A DNA stretch of 64,000 nt from Bacteroides_E sp964528875 (GTDB taxonomy: Bacteria > Bacteroidota > Bacteroidia > Bacteroidales > Bacteroidaceae): NCBI GenBank assembly GCA_964528875.1, contig CAZGUI010000006.1, forward strand, positions 15,943-79,942, in the 5' to 3' direction. Every line of letters begins with the position of its first letter. Within the stretch, counting starts at the first letter, position 1. Shown in pieces: positions 52,301 to 61,190 of the stretch. The translations under genes were made by a program, and so were the position numbers. Under the pieces are notes generated by a model, which had not been told where the DNA came from, ran no database searches, and was given only the letters and a program-made list of their open reading frames with translations.

Positions 52301-53065
52301 TTATTTAAGCGTGTTTTTTAATAAATCACGAAGCAATAGAGGTTCGTCTGTAGTGATGAAATCAACGCCTTGACGGATGAGTTCTTTCATCTCTTTTTCT
52401 TTGTTTACAGTCCAACAATTTACCTTTAGGCCCAAATTATGACTTTCAGTAATCCATTGAGGGTTTTTCTTGAATACACTGTAATGATAATCCAAACCTG
52501 CACATCCTAAGTCTTTAAGTTCTTTAGGAGAGAGCTCTCCTCCTAAATAATAGGTGGGGATGTTAGGTGCTTGTTTTATCATCTCTTTTACCGCATGAAG
52601 AGAGAAGCTGATAAATTCCACACGATCTTTGTATCCATATTCTTCTATCAGTTTAATGATTTGGGCTACAGCATAAGTTTCAATTTCAGGAGAGGCTAGA
52701 TTTTTCAACTCCAAAATAAGCTGAATAGAAAGAGGTCGTGCAGCGTCAAAGTATTGCACAAGGGTAGGCATCGTTTCTTTATTTTTCAGTTGGAGGCTCG
52801 TTAATGTTTTTGCATTACTTTTTGCAATGTTGTATCCCCATAAATCAGGATCGTGGTTGATCATAAGCACACTGTCTTTACTCACTCTAACATCAAACTC
52901 TGAACCATATATACCTAAAGAGTCTGCTTTTAATAAGGCGGTTATACTGTTTTGTGCAGAACCTTTCGTCTTCCAGTAGCCTCTATGTGCAATAATTTTA
53001 GGCTGCGCCATAGAGAAAAATGTGTAAAGTAGTAAAGTAATTGTAAGTATCGTTCTAGCTTTCAT
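52301..53065 (-). CDS. Glycerophosphodiester phosphodiesterase family protein
   Basis: It hydrolyses glycerophosphodiesters to glycerol 3-phosphate and an alcohol. The 254 residues have a signal peptide (ILTITLLLYTFFSMAQ), so it is exported. The metal and catalytic motifs are IIAHRGYWKTKGSAQNSI (HR, then the N-terminal Glu replaced by Gln in AQNS) and GSEFDVRVSKDSVLMINHDPDL. The last part has GLKVNCWTVNKEKEM. The HR...E/QNT block normally reads PENT, so Gln here may weaken metal binding or change the substrate. It is a lone gene. Confidence 0.85.
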   Translation of the reverse strand: MKARTILTITLLLYTFFSMAQPKIIAHRGYWKTKGSAQNSITALLKADSLGIYGSEFDVRVSKDSVLMINHDPDLWGYNIAKSNAKTLTSLQLKNKETMPTLVQYFDAARPLSIQLILELKNLASPEIETYAVAQIIKLIEEYGYKDRVEFISFSLHAVKEMIKQAPNIPTYYLGGELSPKELKDLGCAGLDYHYSVFKKNPQWITESHNLGLKVNCWTVNKEKEMKELIRQGVDFITTDEPLLLRDLLKNTLK

Positions 53066-53368
53066 TTTTTATGGTATTGTATTTGTAAATCTCTGATTCT
53101 TATAGGTTAAAGATAAAAGAATAAGTTGATAAAAGGAAGTTGTTTGAGAGTAATCTGTACTTTAACAGTAGTGAAATTTTCTATTTGACATCGATAAAAT
53201 ATCATAATTTCTGTGTTTTATCTATAGGGAATCAAAGGATGGTTTCAGTACGCCGAGAGTGTAGGAACCGAAAAAGAGATTTTCTTAATAGATAAACCGT
53301 TGATATACTTATTTATTTGTATTTTTGTCTCTCCTTTAAGATAGATATAAAATTAGAATAGAAATAGA
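53066..53368. other. Divergent intergenic region before proS
   Basis: It holds the proS promoter (-7 element TATTTTTG at 53320-53327) and a short G-rich patch at 53228-53275 with no assigned role. No leader peptide or T-box-like structure was recognised. Confidence 0.5.
53320..53327 (+). promoter_or_regulatory. -7 element of the proS promoter
   Basis: TATTTTTG matches TAnnTTTG exactly; a TTG lies 17 bp upstream. The transcript would start near 53334, 35 bp before the ATG. Confidence 0.55.
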
Positions 53369-54850
53369 ATGGCAAAAGAATTAAAAGATCTGACTAAGCG
53401 AAGTGAAAATTACTCGCAATGGTATAATGATTTAGTGATTAAGGCTGATCTAGCTGAACCTTCTGCTGTAAGAGGTTGTATGGTAATTAAGCCTTATGGT
53501 TATGCAATTTGGGAAAAAATGCAACGTCAACTGGATGATATGTTTAAAGAAACAGGACACGTAAATGCTTACTTTCCGTTACTTATTCCTAAATCGTTTT
53601 TAAGTCGTGAAGCAGAACATGTTGAAGGATTTGCCAAAGAGTGTGCTGTGGTTACACATTATCGTTTAAAGAACGCTGAAGATGGTTCAGGTGTTGTTGT
53701 TGATCCTACAGCCAAGTTAGAAGAAGAATTAATTATTCGTCCCACCTCAGAAACAATTATTTGGAACACCTATAGAAATTGGATTCAATCATATCGTGAT
53801 CTTCCTATTTTGTGCAATCAATGGGCCAATGTATTTCGTTGGGAAATGCGCACACGCTTGTTTCTTCGTACAGCTGAGTTCTTATGGCAAGAAGGTCATA
53901 CAGCACATGCCACACGTGAGGAAGCAGAAGAAGAAACTCTAAAAATGCTACACGTTTATGGTGAGTTTGCTGAGAAATATATGGCTGTACCGGTAGTTAA
54001 AGGAGTTAAAACGGCGAGTGAACGTTTTGCCGGAGCCATTGATACTTATACTATTGAGGCTATGATGCAAGATGGAAAGGCTTTACAAAGTGGTACCTCT
54101 CACTTCTTAGGTCAAAATTTTGCTAAGGCTTTTGATGTTCAGTTTGTCAATAAGAATAATGAAATGGAGTATGTATGGGCTACTTCGTGGGGTGTTTCTA
54201 CTCGTTTAATGGGAGCTTTAATTATGACTCATTCAGATGATAATGGGTTAGTTTTACCTCCTGCTTTAGCTCCAATTCAAGTGGTTATAGTTCCTATTTA
54301 CAGAAATGAAGAACAAAAAGCAGCCATTGATGAAAAGGTTGACCAAATGATGTCTGAATTGAAAGGCTTAGGCATTTCTGTGAAATATGACGATGCTGAT
54401 AATAAGCGTCCCGGATTTAAGTTTGCCGATTATGAGCTAAAAGGAGTGCCTGTACGTTTAGTGTTGGGTGCTCGTGATTTAGAAAATGGTACCATTGAGA
54501 TCATGCGCAGAGATACGTTAGAGAAATCAACTGCTCCATTAGAGGGTATAGTGCAACAGGTTAAAGGATTATTGGCTGATATTCAAGAGAATATTTACAA
54601 GAAGGCATTAAAACTTAGAGCAGAAAAAACCTATACTGTTGATACTTATGATGAGTTTAAAGAAGTGATAGAAAAGGGCGGTTTTGTTTTGGCTCATTGG
54701 GATGGTACTCCGGAAACTGAAGAGAAAGTTAAAGAAGAGACCAAGGCAACCATTCGTTGTATTCCTCTTGATGGGGACAAAACACCGGGAAAATGTATGG
54801 TAACGGGTAAGCCTTCAGCTTGTAGAGTGGTTTTTGCTCGTTCATATTAA
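53369..54850 (+). CDS. proS: Prolyl-tRNA synthetase (eukaryote/archaea-like type)
   Basis: It charges tRNA-Pro. The 493 residues and the start LTKRSENYSQWYNDLVIKADLAEPSAVRGCMVIKPYGYAIWE mark the short archaeal/eukaryotic-like form without the editing insertion, which many Bacteroidetes carry. Class II motifs are present: motif 2 FRWEMRTRLFLRTAEFLWQEGHTAH and motif 3 GVSTRLMGALIM. The anticodon-binding domain follows (APIQVVIVPIY) with a zinc-like C-terminal domain. It has its own promoter and terminator. Confidence 0.97.
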   Translation: MAKELKDLTKRSENYSQWYNDLVIKADLAEPSAVRGCMVIKPYGYAIWEKMQRQLDDMFKETGHVNAYFPLLIPKSFLSREAEHVEGFAKECAVVTHYRLKNAEDGSGVVVDPTAKLEEELIIRPTSETIIWNTYRNWIQSYRDLPILCNQWANVFRWEMRTRLFLRTAEFLWQEGHTAHATREEAEEETLKMLHVYGEFAEKYMAVPVVKGVKTASERFAGAIDTYTIEAMMQDGKALQSGTSHFLGQNFAKAFDVQFVNKNNEMEYVWATSWGVSTRLMGALIMTHSDDNGLVLPPALAPIQVVIVPIYRNEEQKAAIDEKVDQMMSELKGLGISVKYDDADNKRPGFKFADYELKGVPVRLVLGARDLENGTIEIMRRDTLEKSTAPLEGIVQQVKGLLADIQENIYKKALKLRAEKTYTVDTYDEFKEVIEKGGFVLAHWDGTPETEEKVKEETKATIRCIPLDGDKTPGKCMVTGKPSACRVVFARSY

Positions 54851-54867
54851 GATATTTAAGAATTAGT

Positions 54868-54905
54868 AAAAAAAGAGAAAGATTTTAATCTTTCTCTTTT
54901 TTTGT
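54868..54905 (+). terminator. Terminator after proS
   Basis: AAAAAAAGAGAAAGATT and AATCTTTCTCTTTTTTT pair over about 17 bp around a 2-base loop, 18 bp after the stop, ending in T. Confidence 0.8.
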
Positions 54906-54946
54906 TTAGTTTCTTAATCTTATCTTGTTGTGAAAATATTATAAAA

Positions 54947-55453
54947 ATGGAAGAGGCATCAAACATATACTATCTTTTAATAAAAGGAGAAAAAGAAGGA
55001 CCTTATCATCTTGAGGATTTTAAAGGTTTTCCAATAACAGCAAAAACTTTGGTTTGGACAGCTGAAAAAGGAGGTTGGTATTATGCGGAAGAATATGCTG
55101 AACTTGCTGTTTTTTTGCCTAGAAAAGAGAACATAACTCCTGTCTCTGAGCCTTTTATGCGAACTGTTGTGCCTCCTAAGACTTGGTTGTTAGAGTCTAT
55201 TCTTGTTACCATTTTTTGTTGTATGCCTGCAGGAGTAGTAGGATTAATTTATGCAGTACAAGTTAGAGATATGATTACTTTGAATCGCTTAGAGTTAGCT
55301 TATAAATATTCTTCACAGGCCAGAGTGTGGACTATTGTTAGTTTTTCTATTGGAATTGTTCTTTTGATTGTTTGGCTTTTATTACTCTTACTCGGTGTTT
55401 TTGCCGGGATGAAGGAGGAGCTTGACTGGTCGTACACAGTAATGACTTTTTAA
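54947..55453 (+). CDS. GYF_2 and CD225/dispanin membrane protein (copy 1)
   Basis: I start at ATG 54947 (MEEASNIYYLLIKGEKEGPY), giving 168 residues, because the frame before it overlaps the proS terminator. The GYF_2 domain (about 8-50) has YYLLIKGEKEGPYHLEDF and TLVWTAEKGGWYYAEE. A CD225-like part follows with PKTWLLESILVTIFCCMPAGVVGLIYAVQV and a second membrane helix. It heads a three-gene run with a paralog 12 bp on and a DUF2752 gene. The function is unknown; the arrangement is common in Bacteroidetes. Confidence 0.8.
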   Translation: MEEASNIYYLLIKGEKEGPYHLEDFKGFPITAKTLVWTAEKGGWYYAEEYAELAVFLPRKENITPVSEPFMRTVVPPKTWLLESILVTIFCCMPAGVVGLIYAVQVRDMITLNRLELAYKYSSQARVWTIVSFSIGIVLLIVWLLLLLLGVFAGMKEELDWSYTVMTF

Positions 55454-55465
55454 ATAACAAGATCT

Positions 55466-55942
55466 ATGGAGCTTCAAAACAAGTTGTATTATTTATCTAA
55501 AAATGGCGAACGTCAAGGTCCTTATACTTATGAAGAGTTAGCTAAGCTCCCATTAACAGCTAAGACTTTGGTCTGGAGTGAGGGTGTGGGATGGAAAAGT
55601 TTGGGTGAGACAGAAGAACTACACCCTTTGTTAGATACCTCTTTTGATAAGGAGGAAATAAAAGATGAATCTTCTTCTTTGCCTATACCTATAAAAACTT
55701 GGTTCGTAGAATCTATTCTTATCATCGTTTTCTGTTGTTTACCTTTCGGGATTGTTGCATTAGTTCACGCCATTAAAGTACAATCCATGAATGTGCAAGG
55801 AAAAACAGATTTAGCTCAGTTTTATGCTAAGAAGGCTAAGCAATGGGTATTTATTGGTTTCATAGTAGGTCTAATTGTATTCATTCTTTCAACGTTGTTT
55901 TATTTTATTACTTTTTTCGTCTATGGTTTAAACAGATTCTAG
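55466..55942 (+). CDS. GYF_2 and CD225/dispanin membrane protein (copy 2)
   Basis: The 158 residues repeat the domain order of the preceding gene: GYF_2 with YYLSKNGERQGPYTYEELAKLPLTAKTLVW, then a linker, then CD225 with PIKTWFVESILIIVFCCLPFGIVALVHAIKVQSMN and a final helix. The GYF_2 part shares LTAKTLVW with copy 1. It lies 12 bp after copy 1 and 12 bp before the DUF2752 gene, so all three are probably one transcript. The function is unknown. Confidence 0.82.
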   Translation: MELQNKLYYLSKNGERQGPYTYEELAKLPLTAKTLVWSEGVGWKSLGETEELHPLLDTSFDKEEIKDESSSLPIPIKTWFVESILIIVFCCLPFGIVALVHAIKVQSMNVQGKTDLAQFYAKKAKQWVFIGFIVGLIVFILSTLFYFITFFVYGLNRF

Positions 55943-55954
55943 AAGTACTAATGT

Positions 55955-56335
55955 ATGAATAAGAGAAAAGTTATTCTATCTACACTTCTGTTTCTTCTGC
56001 TACTTTGTTTAGTTGTTGTATATTTTATTTATGACCCCTCTAAGAATATCGCATTTCCCAAATGTGTCTTTTTATTCTTAACAGGATATAAATGTCCGGG
56101 ATGTGGCTCTCAACGAGCTATTTATCACCTTTTACATTTTAATGTAGGGGCTGCTTTTAAAGAAAATATGCTTTTAGTTTTGAGTATTCCGCTGGTTGTC
56201 TTGTTGATTTATACAGAATTGGTCCGTAAAACAAAAAGTGCTTTTTATCTGAAAGTAAACTCCAAGAAGCTCATCGTGGGATATTTTATTGTAGTTGTGT
56301 TGTGGAGTGTTTTACGAAATGTGTTTGGATTGTAA
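55955..56335 (+). CDS. DUF2752 membrane protein
   Basis: This 126-residue protein has an N-terminal helix (VILSTLLFLLLLCLVVVYFIY). The DUF2752 hallmark YKCPGCGSQRAIYHLLHFNVGAAFKENML follows, with paired cysteines, and then two more helices. It ends the GYF_2/CD225 run; the three families often occur together in Bacteroidetes. The function is unknown. Confidence 0.85.
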   Translation: MNKRKVILSTLLFLLLLCLVVVYFIYDPSKNIAFPKCVFLFLTGYKCPGCGSQRAIYHLLHFNVGAAFKENMLLVLSIPLVVLLIYTELVRKTKSAFYLKVNSKKLIVGYFIVVVLWSVLRNVFGL

Positions 56336-56417
56336 TTAACTCTATTCCACTGAAACTGATTCTTTTTGCACATCTTTTAGATATAGAAAACGATATCATT
56401 TATAAAATTAAAAATAG

Positions 56418-56498
56418 TAGGTCTAAGACCCAACGCCCTTCGGTCCTAGACCGAGCACCCTTCAGTCCTAGACCGACAAGCCTTTGCTCCTAGACCGA
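56418..56498 (-). repeat. Palindrome array D (4 x 15 bp at 22-bp period)
   Basis: Units start at 56418, 56440, 56462 and 56484. They read TAGGTCTAAGACCCA, TCGGTCCTAGACCGA, TCAGTCCTAGACCGA and TTGCTCCTAGACCGA. Spacers are 7 bp (ACGCCCT, GCACCCT, CAAGCCT). Its likeness to array B extends right for about 50 bp (AAGCCTTGAGAGAAGGGTGG here, GAGCCTTGTAGAGGGTGG in B). It lies between convergent genes, and no other terminator is seen for the tamB side. Confidence 0.9.
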
Positions 56499-56593
56499 TA
56501 ACCATCTTGGATACAAGCCTTGAGAGAAGGGTGGATGAACTGGAAAAGGGAGTGGTTTGATACTCTATGTATAAAGATGTGTTTCTTGTGATT

Positions 56594-59500
56594 TTATTCA
56601 TTCGCAGTAGGTGTAGGATCTTCTACCTCTTGAGTCTCTAGTATTTTGTCTTCTTTTTTTGCTTTTTTATTTTTTCTCATTCGCCAGAAGAACAAATCAC
56701 TCCATCTATTAAAATCTTTCCTGAAAATAATACCTATACCTTGTGTATTGTAGTTGCTTCGGATGTAATATTGATCATTGGTTTTATTGTAAGCCCTTAG
56801 TCTAATCTCCCCGGAGCGGTTGACAAGCCATTCTGCTTCAAAATCTCCAACAAAGTTAGTGTTAGTCATAGGGTTATCACGGTAGCCAAAGTTTCCGTTG
56901 ATAAGAAGTCTGTTATTCAATAACTGCCCGGATAGAACACCTTCCACCTCTACCTCAGTCCAACCTTTTGTTCCTGTACTTAGATTGGTGCCAATACTCC
57001 AATTACTATTGTCCACAATGTGAGAGAGCATATTATTCAGTTGTCCGGAAAGGGTAGAGGATAACACAGAAGACATCACATCCGAGTTTTGTGAGTTGTC
57101 CATTCGGTCTTGGGTATAGAATTTTCCAATACTTAATAGATAGAGGAATTGAAGATTCATTTCCTCCTCAGTGTTAATGTAGTTTCGAACAATAGTTTCC
57201 ACTTCACTTTGTTCATTAGGTAGTTCCAAGTCCAACTTAAAATTAGGATGGTGGAGTGATCCCATGAGGTGCATTACACAATTCACTTTAATGTAATTTT
57301 GGCCAACTAAACTTTGTGCATTTGGTATTAAGTCGTTTAGAGAAACAGAGTTCACCGTATGAGCTGCTTGAACATTTACCATGGCATTTAATGGGTCTCC
57401 ATTGAAATTAATGGTTCCTCCTTCGTGAATAACAAAGTTTTTGCGAATAACTTCCTGGATGCTAAACTTATAGATTCCTTGTTGTATCCTATAATTACCA
57501 AAGAGTTTGACATCTCCTTTGTTGTAGAATTCCGTACGAATGTTCCCACTACCTCTTCCACTTAGGTAGTCATCAGCTACAGGGTCAATAAGTATCTTAA
57601 TTTGTGCATCAGGAGTAATGTCCATTTGTAGATTCAAAAAGATATCTGCTGTAGACTCCAACTCAGACTCCTTGTCTTCCTTATAGGTATATATATCTAA
57701 AGAATCCACAGGAATGCGTTGAGGGGTAACATCATTGAATTGAATAAATTCACGACTAGTAGCTGAAGCAACAGTACCTAAAGAGTAGGTAAAGTTTGTG
57801 TTTTTGTTGGTTGTCATTCCCACATTGATGTTAACTCCCTTATCTCCGTCTCCATAGATGTGAGTATTACCGGAAGCATAAATACGTCCATAAAAGGGCA
57901 TATCCTTACTTTCGTGTGTATTCATAACCATCATGTTATTGGAAGATATGTTGAAATCGTATGACAAATTTCTAAAATGTTCGTAGGACAAGTTGCCGTT
58001 GACCTCTCCGGGGTTACCATGGACATCGGTAATGTCTATTTGATTGAAGCGAATACCCTTTGGTGTCATCTCCAATGTGTCTTTAACTAGAAAAGACGTA
58101 TTGAGCACATGTATATTTAAGTTTCCCTCAACATACGGTTTAGCCTCCATATTTAATGCGCTGAATGGACCATAAAAGTTGAATAAGCCGGAAGCTCTAC
58201 CTTTTATACCCATAATGTTTTGTGCATAGAACTCAATAAAACCAATATTAATGTTATTTGCATCAATCATTAAATGCAGCCCACTTTTGGGTGCTGTAGG
58301 ATAAATGTATCCGGTAATGAGAGTACGGGCAATGTCTTCTTCTTGTATGTTTGCATCAAGATAAATACCATCTTCGGCTTGATCCCATTTTCCACTGATA
58401 TCCATATTTCCCAATCGAATGTCATTAAAGGTGAAATCTTTAATGTGAAGCTGTGTCTCTAGAATAGGATTATCAAAAAGATGTGAAGCAATGGCTGTTC
58501 CAGTAGCATTTCCATTAAAGTCAACCGTTTCCTTAATGTTTACCATATCAAAGATATAACCAATGTTTATATCGTTTAAGTCAATTTGTAATGTGTCTTC
58601 AGGTAAAGAGGAAACACTTCCGTTGATAGTTAAGTATTGATCCAAATGAGTAAAGGAGAAGTTTTTTACACTTACTTCATTTTCCTTGAATTGTATGGTG
58701 GAAGGATGAATTATCCAAGCAGAGTCATTCAGTATGACCTGAGTCTTTTCTATTTCATGAGTCGTTTTCATGGGCTCATCTTCTTCCTTGGTAAATGTGG
58801 TAGTTCCTTTGAGGCTGCCACTGTATGTGTGTTCTCCACTGTTACCCCAATTAAATCTTGAATGTATCTGATTGTTTTTGGCTTCTAAGTTTAGGGCAAG
58901 GGTAACGGCTGAGTTTTTTCGTTGGTGATTAAAGCGAAGAGTACTTTGCAACTCATCTGCATAATTGTTAAAGAGAAATACCCCGGATTCAATGCGTGTG
59001 TTGTTGTATTGTGCTTTTGGGAAATACCCTTTGATGGCATATTTTTCAGTTTCGTCGTTCCATTGTCCTTCCAAAGAAGAGTGCGTATATACTTGTAAGG
59101 GAATGTCAAAGAAGTCGTTTAAAATATCGGTATTATACAAGTCTATATTAAAGGTAAACCGGTTGGATAAATTTTGCTTCTTTTTCGGGTCGAATGAAGA
59201 TAAGGCAGGAAGATAGCTATAGAGTAATTTTTGTATGCTTTGAGGTAGCGTTTTATAAGAGTATTGTCCCTCGACTTTTCCCTTTAGAAATTCAGAGTCA
59301 ATAATGAGTTGATTAAACTCTTCGGTATGGATAGCTGCTATATTGAAGTACCTCATTTTGTGAATCTCATCAGTAGTCACCAAACGTAAGTTTTCAATGT
59401 TTATCTCTCCATTCATTTGGTCTATTGAACCTCCGGTAAAGTTTGCATTGACCTCCATAGACCATTCACTCTCTTTATCTGTTTGTGTCAAGTTCAGAGC

Positions 59501-61054
59501 TTGTGGTCGAACTCCGTTGAAAGATGCATTAAAATTAAAAGTAGGAGTTTTTTCTGCTACATTAAAACTACCAAGCAGAGCAAAATAACCGTTAGGGTCA
59601 TCTAATAATATATTCCCATCAAACCCTCCTTTTTTATATTCTCCATCAATGGTTATATTTTCATAGGTATATTTATTATAGGTAATAGAGTCAATAACTC
59701 CTTTCATTGTCACATCAGGATAAAGAGCTTTAGCACTTTTCTTTCCGTTAACCTCAAAGTTAAATACGATGTCGCCCAGATCTTTGTTATTTACTAATTC
59801 CCCAAGGTTGAATAAGGGAGTTTTTATCCCTCCGGAATAAGTGATTAGCTCCTGCTGATTGTTACGACCAATTTTCATATCCACATCCAACTCTCCAAGT
59901 CCGCTGCTGCATTTACCAAAGGCCACTAAGTCGTTAATGTAGCCGGAAAGTGTTCCCTGGAACATTAAGAAATCAAGACTTTGTACTAATCGGGAGGATT
60001 CTTTTGAGTCTGGAATGAAATTCCTAGCTATAAAAGAAAGTCCTTCTTGGTTAGCAGAAACCTCAGGAAGATCCACATAAAAAAAAGCTTCATTGGGAAC
60101 CAATAAGTCTTGAATAGAGGCTTTCCCTTCAAAAGAAAAGTTTGAAGGGGAATTGATTTTTACAAAAGGAACCTCAAAATTGTTTAGCGTTCCATGAGCA
60201 GCGAATGAAAGGTTTAACTTTTCTTTGAAATTCTTTAAGACCGGAGTGAAGCCTTGTAAGTCTTTTAGGGTGATGTATGAAGGGCGAGTGTGTAAAGAGA
60301 ACTCTACTTCATTTCCCAAATTATTGAATGACGCCATGCTGTCATAATTTAGCTCTATAGTTTCAAGTTCAAACTTAGATTCGGGAAGTAAAATCTCAAA
60401 GTCTTCAATGCGCATGCCTTGATGATTTCCGGTTACTTTAAGTCCTAGTTTTTTAAGTTCAAAACCACATTGTTCTTTTAAGCTTAATCGTTTGATATGT
60501 GCATTGACTGAGTCTGTGGTTAAAGCTTTTAGCGAGATGTTGGCTAGAATATTTTCTATGCGCACATGGCTGGCATTGAAATGGTTGGGTGTTTCAGGTT
60601 CTGAGTGAACTGTATAAGTTAGGTTGCCCCTACGAATAAGTATGGCATTAATTCGTAAGTCAATGGAGCTGTCAGTAGGTGGTTCGTCCGATTTTAAAGC
60701 ATCAACAATAAACTGAAAATTGGGGTCTGTTTCAGGTGTTTCCTTTGATAAGTTAAAGTCAAAACTAAACAGCTGTACCGTACGAATAGAAACTCGACCA
60801 TTGAATAATGGAAGAATTTCGAATTTAGCTGTTAATCGAGCTATGGAGGCGAGTGTTTCACCCGATTGATCTTTAATCAATACATCATCTAACACAATTC
60901 GGTTGAGCCATCCCATGTTAATATACCCTATTTTAACTTCACTGTTAAATAGGATTGAGAGCTCTTTGGATGCCCACTGCGAACTCTTTTCTTGAATATA
61001 AGGGAGGTTCAAGAGTAGCAATAGGGTAAGTTGCAAGCCAATAATGAGCCCCAC
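56594..61054 (-). CDS. tamB: TamB-like translocation and assembly module protein
   Basis: This very long periplasm-spanning protein is thought to move lipids or help outer-membrane proteins. From the GTG at 61054 it has 1486 residues. The N-terminal hydrophobic segment is LIIGLQLTLLLLLNLPYIQ; many repeated beta-strand blocks follow, and the C-terminal DUF490 part (about 1150-1480) has VRNYINTEEEMNLQFLYLLSIG and GFLARD-like GNFGYRDNP. No ATG exists in the open frame; 11 codons before the GTG the frame encodes IKTIKYIVRTL, which looks like the missing basic start of the membrane anchor. The real start may be a rare codon near 61087. It is divergent from tsaD. Confidence 0.88.
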   Translation of the reverse strand: MGLIIGLQLTLLLLLNLPYIQEKSSQWASKELSILFNSEVKIGYINMGWLNRIVLDDVLIKDQSGETLASIARLTAKFEILPLFNGRVSIRTVQLFSFDFNLSKETPETDPNFQFIVDALKSDEPPTDSSIDLRINAILIRRGNLTYTVHSEPETPNHFNASHVRIENILANISLKALTTDSVNAHIKRLSLKEQCGFELKKLGLKVTGNHQGMRIEDFEILLPESKFELETIELNYDSMASFNNLGNEVEFSLHTRPSYITLKDLQGFTPVLKNFKEKLNLSFAAHGTLNNFEVPFVKINSPSNFSFEGKASIQDLLVPNEAFFYVDLPEVSANQEGLSFIARNFIPDSKESSRLVQSLDFLMFQGTLSGYINDLVAFGKCSSGLGELDVDMKIGRNNQQELITYSGGIKTPLFNLGELVNNKDLGDIVFNFEVNGKKSAKALYPDVTMKGVIDSITYNKYTYENITIDGEYKKGGFDGNILLDDPNGYFALLGSFNVAEKTPTFNFNASFNGVRPQALNLTQTDKESEWSMEVNANFTGGSIDQMNGEINIENLRLVTTDEIHKMRYFNIAAIHTEEFNQLIIDSEFLKGKVEGQYSYKTLPQSIQKLLYSYLPALSSFDPKKKQNLSNRFTFNIDLYNTDILNDFFDIPLQVYTHSSLEGQWNDETEKYAIKGYFPKAQYNNTRIESGVFLFNNYADELQSTLRFNHQRKNSAVTLALNLEAKNNQIHSRFNWGNSGEHTYSGSLKGTTTFTKEEDEPMKTTHEIEKTQVILNDSAWIIHPSTIQFKENEVSVKNFSFTHLDQYLTINGSVSSLPEDTLQIDLNDINIGYIFDMVNIKETVDFNGNATGTAIASHLFDNPILETQLHIKDFTFNDIRLGNMDISGKWDQAEDGIYLDANIQEEDIARTLITGYIYPTAPKSGLHLMIDANNINIGFIEFYAQNIMGIKGRASGLFNFYGPFSALNMEAKPYVEGNLNIHVLNTSFLVKDTLEMTPKGIRFNQIDITDVHGNPGEVNGNLSYEHFRNLSYDFNISSNNMMVMNTHESKDMPFYGRIYASGNTHIYGDGDKGVNINVGMTTNKNTNFTYSLGTVASATSREFIQFNDVTPQRIPVDSLDIYTYKEDKESELESTADIFLNLQMDITPDAQIKILIDPVADDYLSGRGSGNIRTEFYNKGDVKLFGNYRIQQGIYKFSIQEVIRKNFVIHEGGTINFNGDPLNAMVNVQAAHTVNSVSLNDLIPNAQSLVGQNYIKVNCVMHLMGSLHHPNFKLDLELPNEQSEVETIVRNYINTEEEMNLQFLYLLSIGKFYTQDRMDNSQNSDVMSSVLSSTLSGQLNNMLSHIVDNSNWSIGTNLSTGTKGWTEVEVEGVLSGQLLNNRLLINGNFGYRDNPMTNTNFVGDFEAEWLVNRSGEIRLRAYNKTNDQYYIRSNYNTQGIGIIFRKDFNRWSDLFFWRMRKNKKAKKEDKILETQEVEDPTPTANE

Positions 61055-61114
61055 CAGGGTTCGGACTATGTATTTTATTGTTTTTATAGCGAGTATCTCT
61101 AGCTGTTATAATAA

Positions 61115-61122
61115 CAAAAATA
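61115..61122 (-). promoter_or_regulatory. -7 element of the tamB promoter
   Basis: The minus strand reads TATTTTTG, matching TAnnTTTG. The transcript would begin near 61108, leaving about 20 nt before the in-frame ATA at 61087 and 54 nt before the GTG at 61054. Confidence 0.5.
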
Positions 61123-61156
61123 TAAAATATAACTTAACGAATCGCACATTTATGAT

Positions 61157-61164
61157 TACTTTTG
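61157..61164 (+). promoter_or_regulatory. -7 element of the tsaD promoter
   Basis: TACTTTTG matches TAnnTTTG exactly, 26 bp before the tsaD start. The -33 side is weak. Confidence 0.5.
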
Positions 61165-61190
61165 CATTGTTTAAATGATAGTTAAGGAAT

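Noticed and set aside
53066..53368. T-box or proline leader peptide before proS
   Set aside because: No Pro-rich short frame, no T-box sequence and no terminator hairpin precede the gene.
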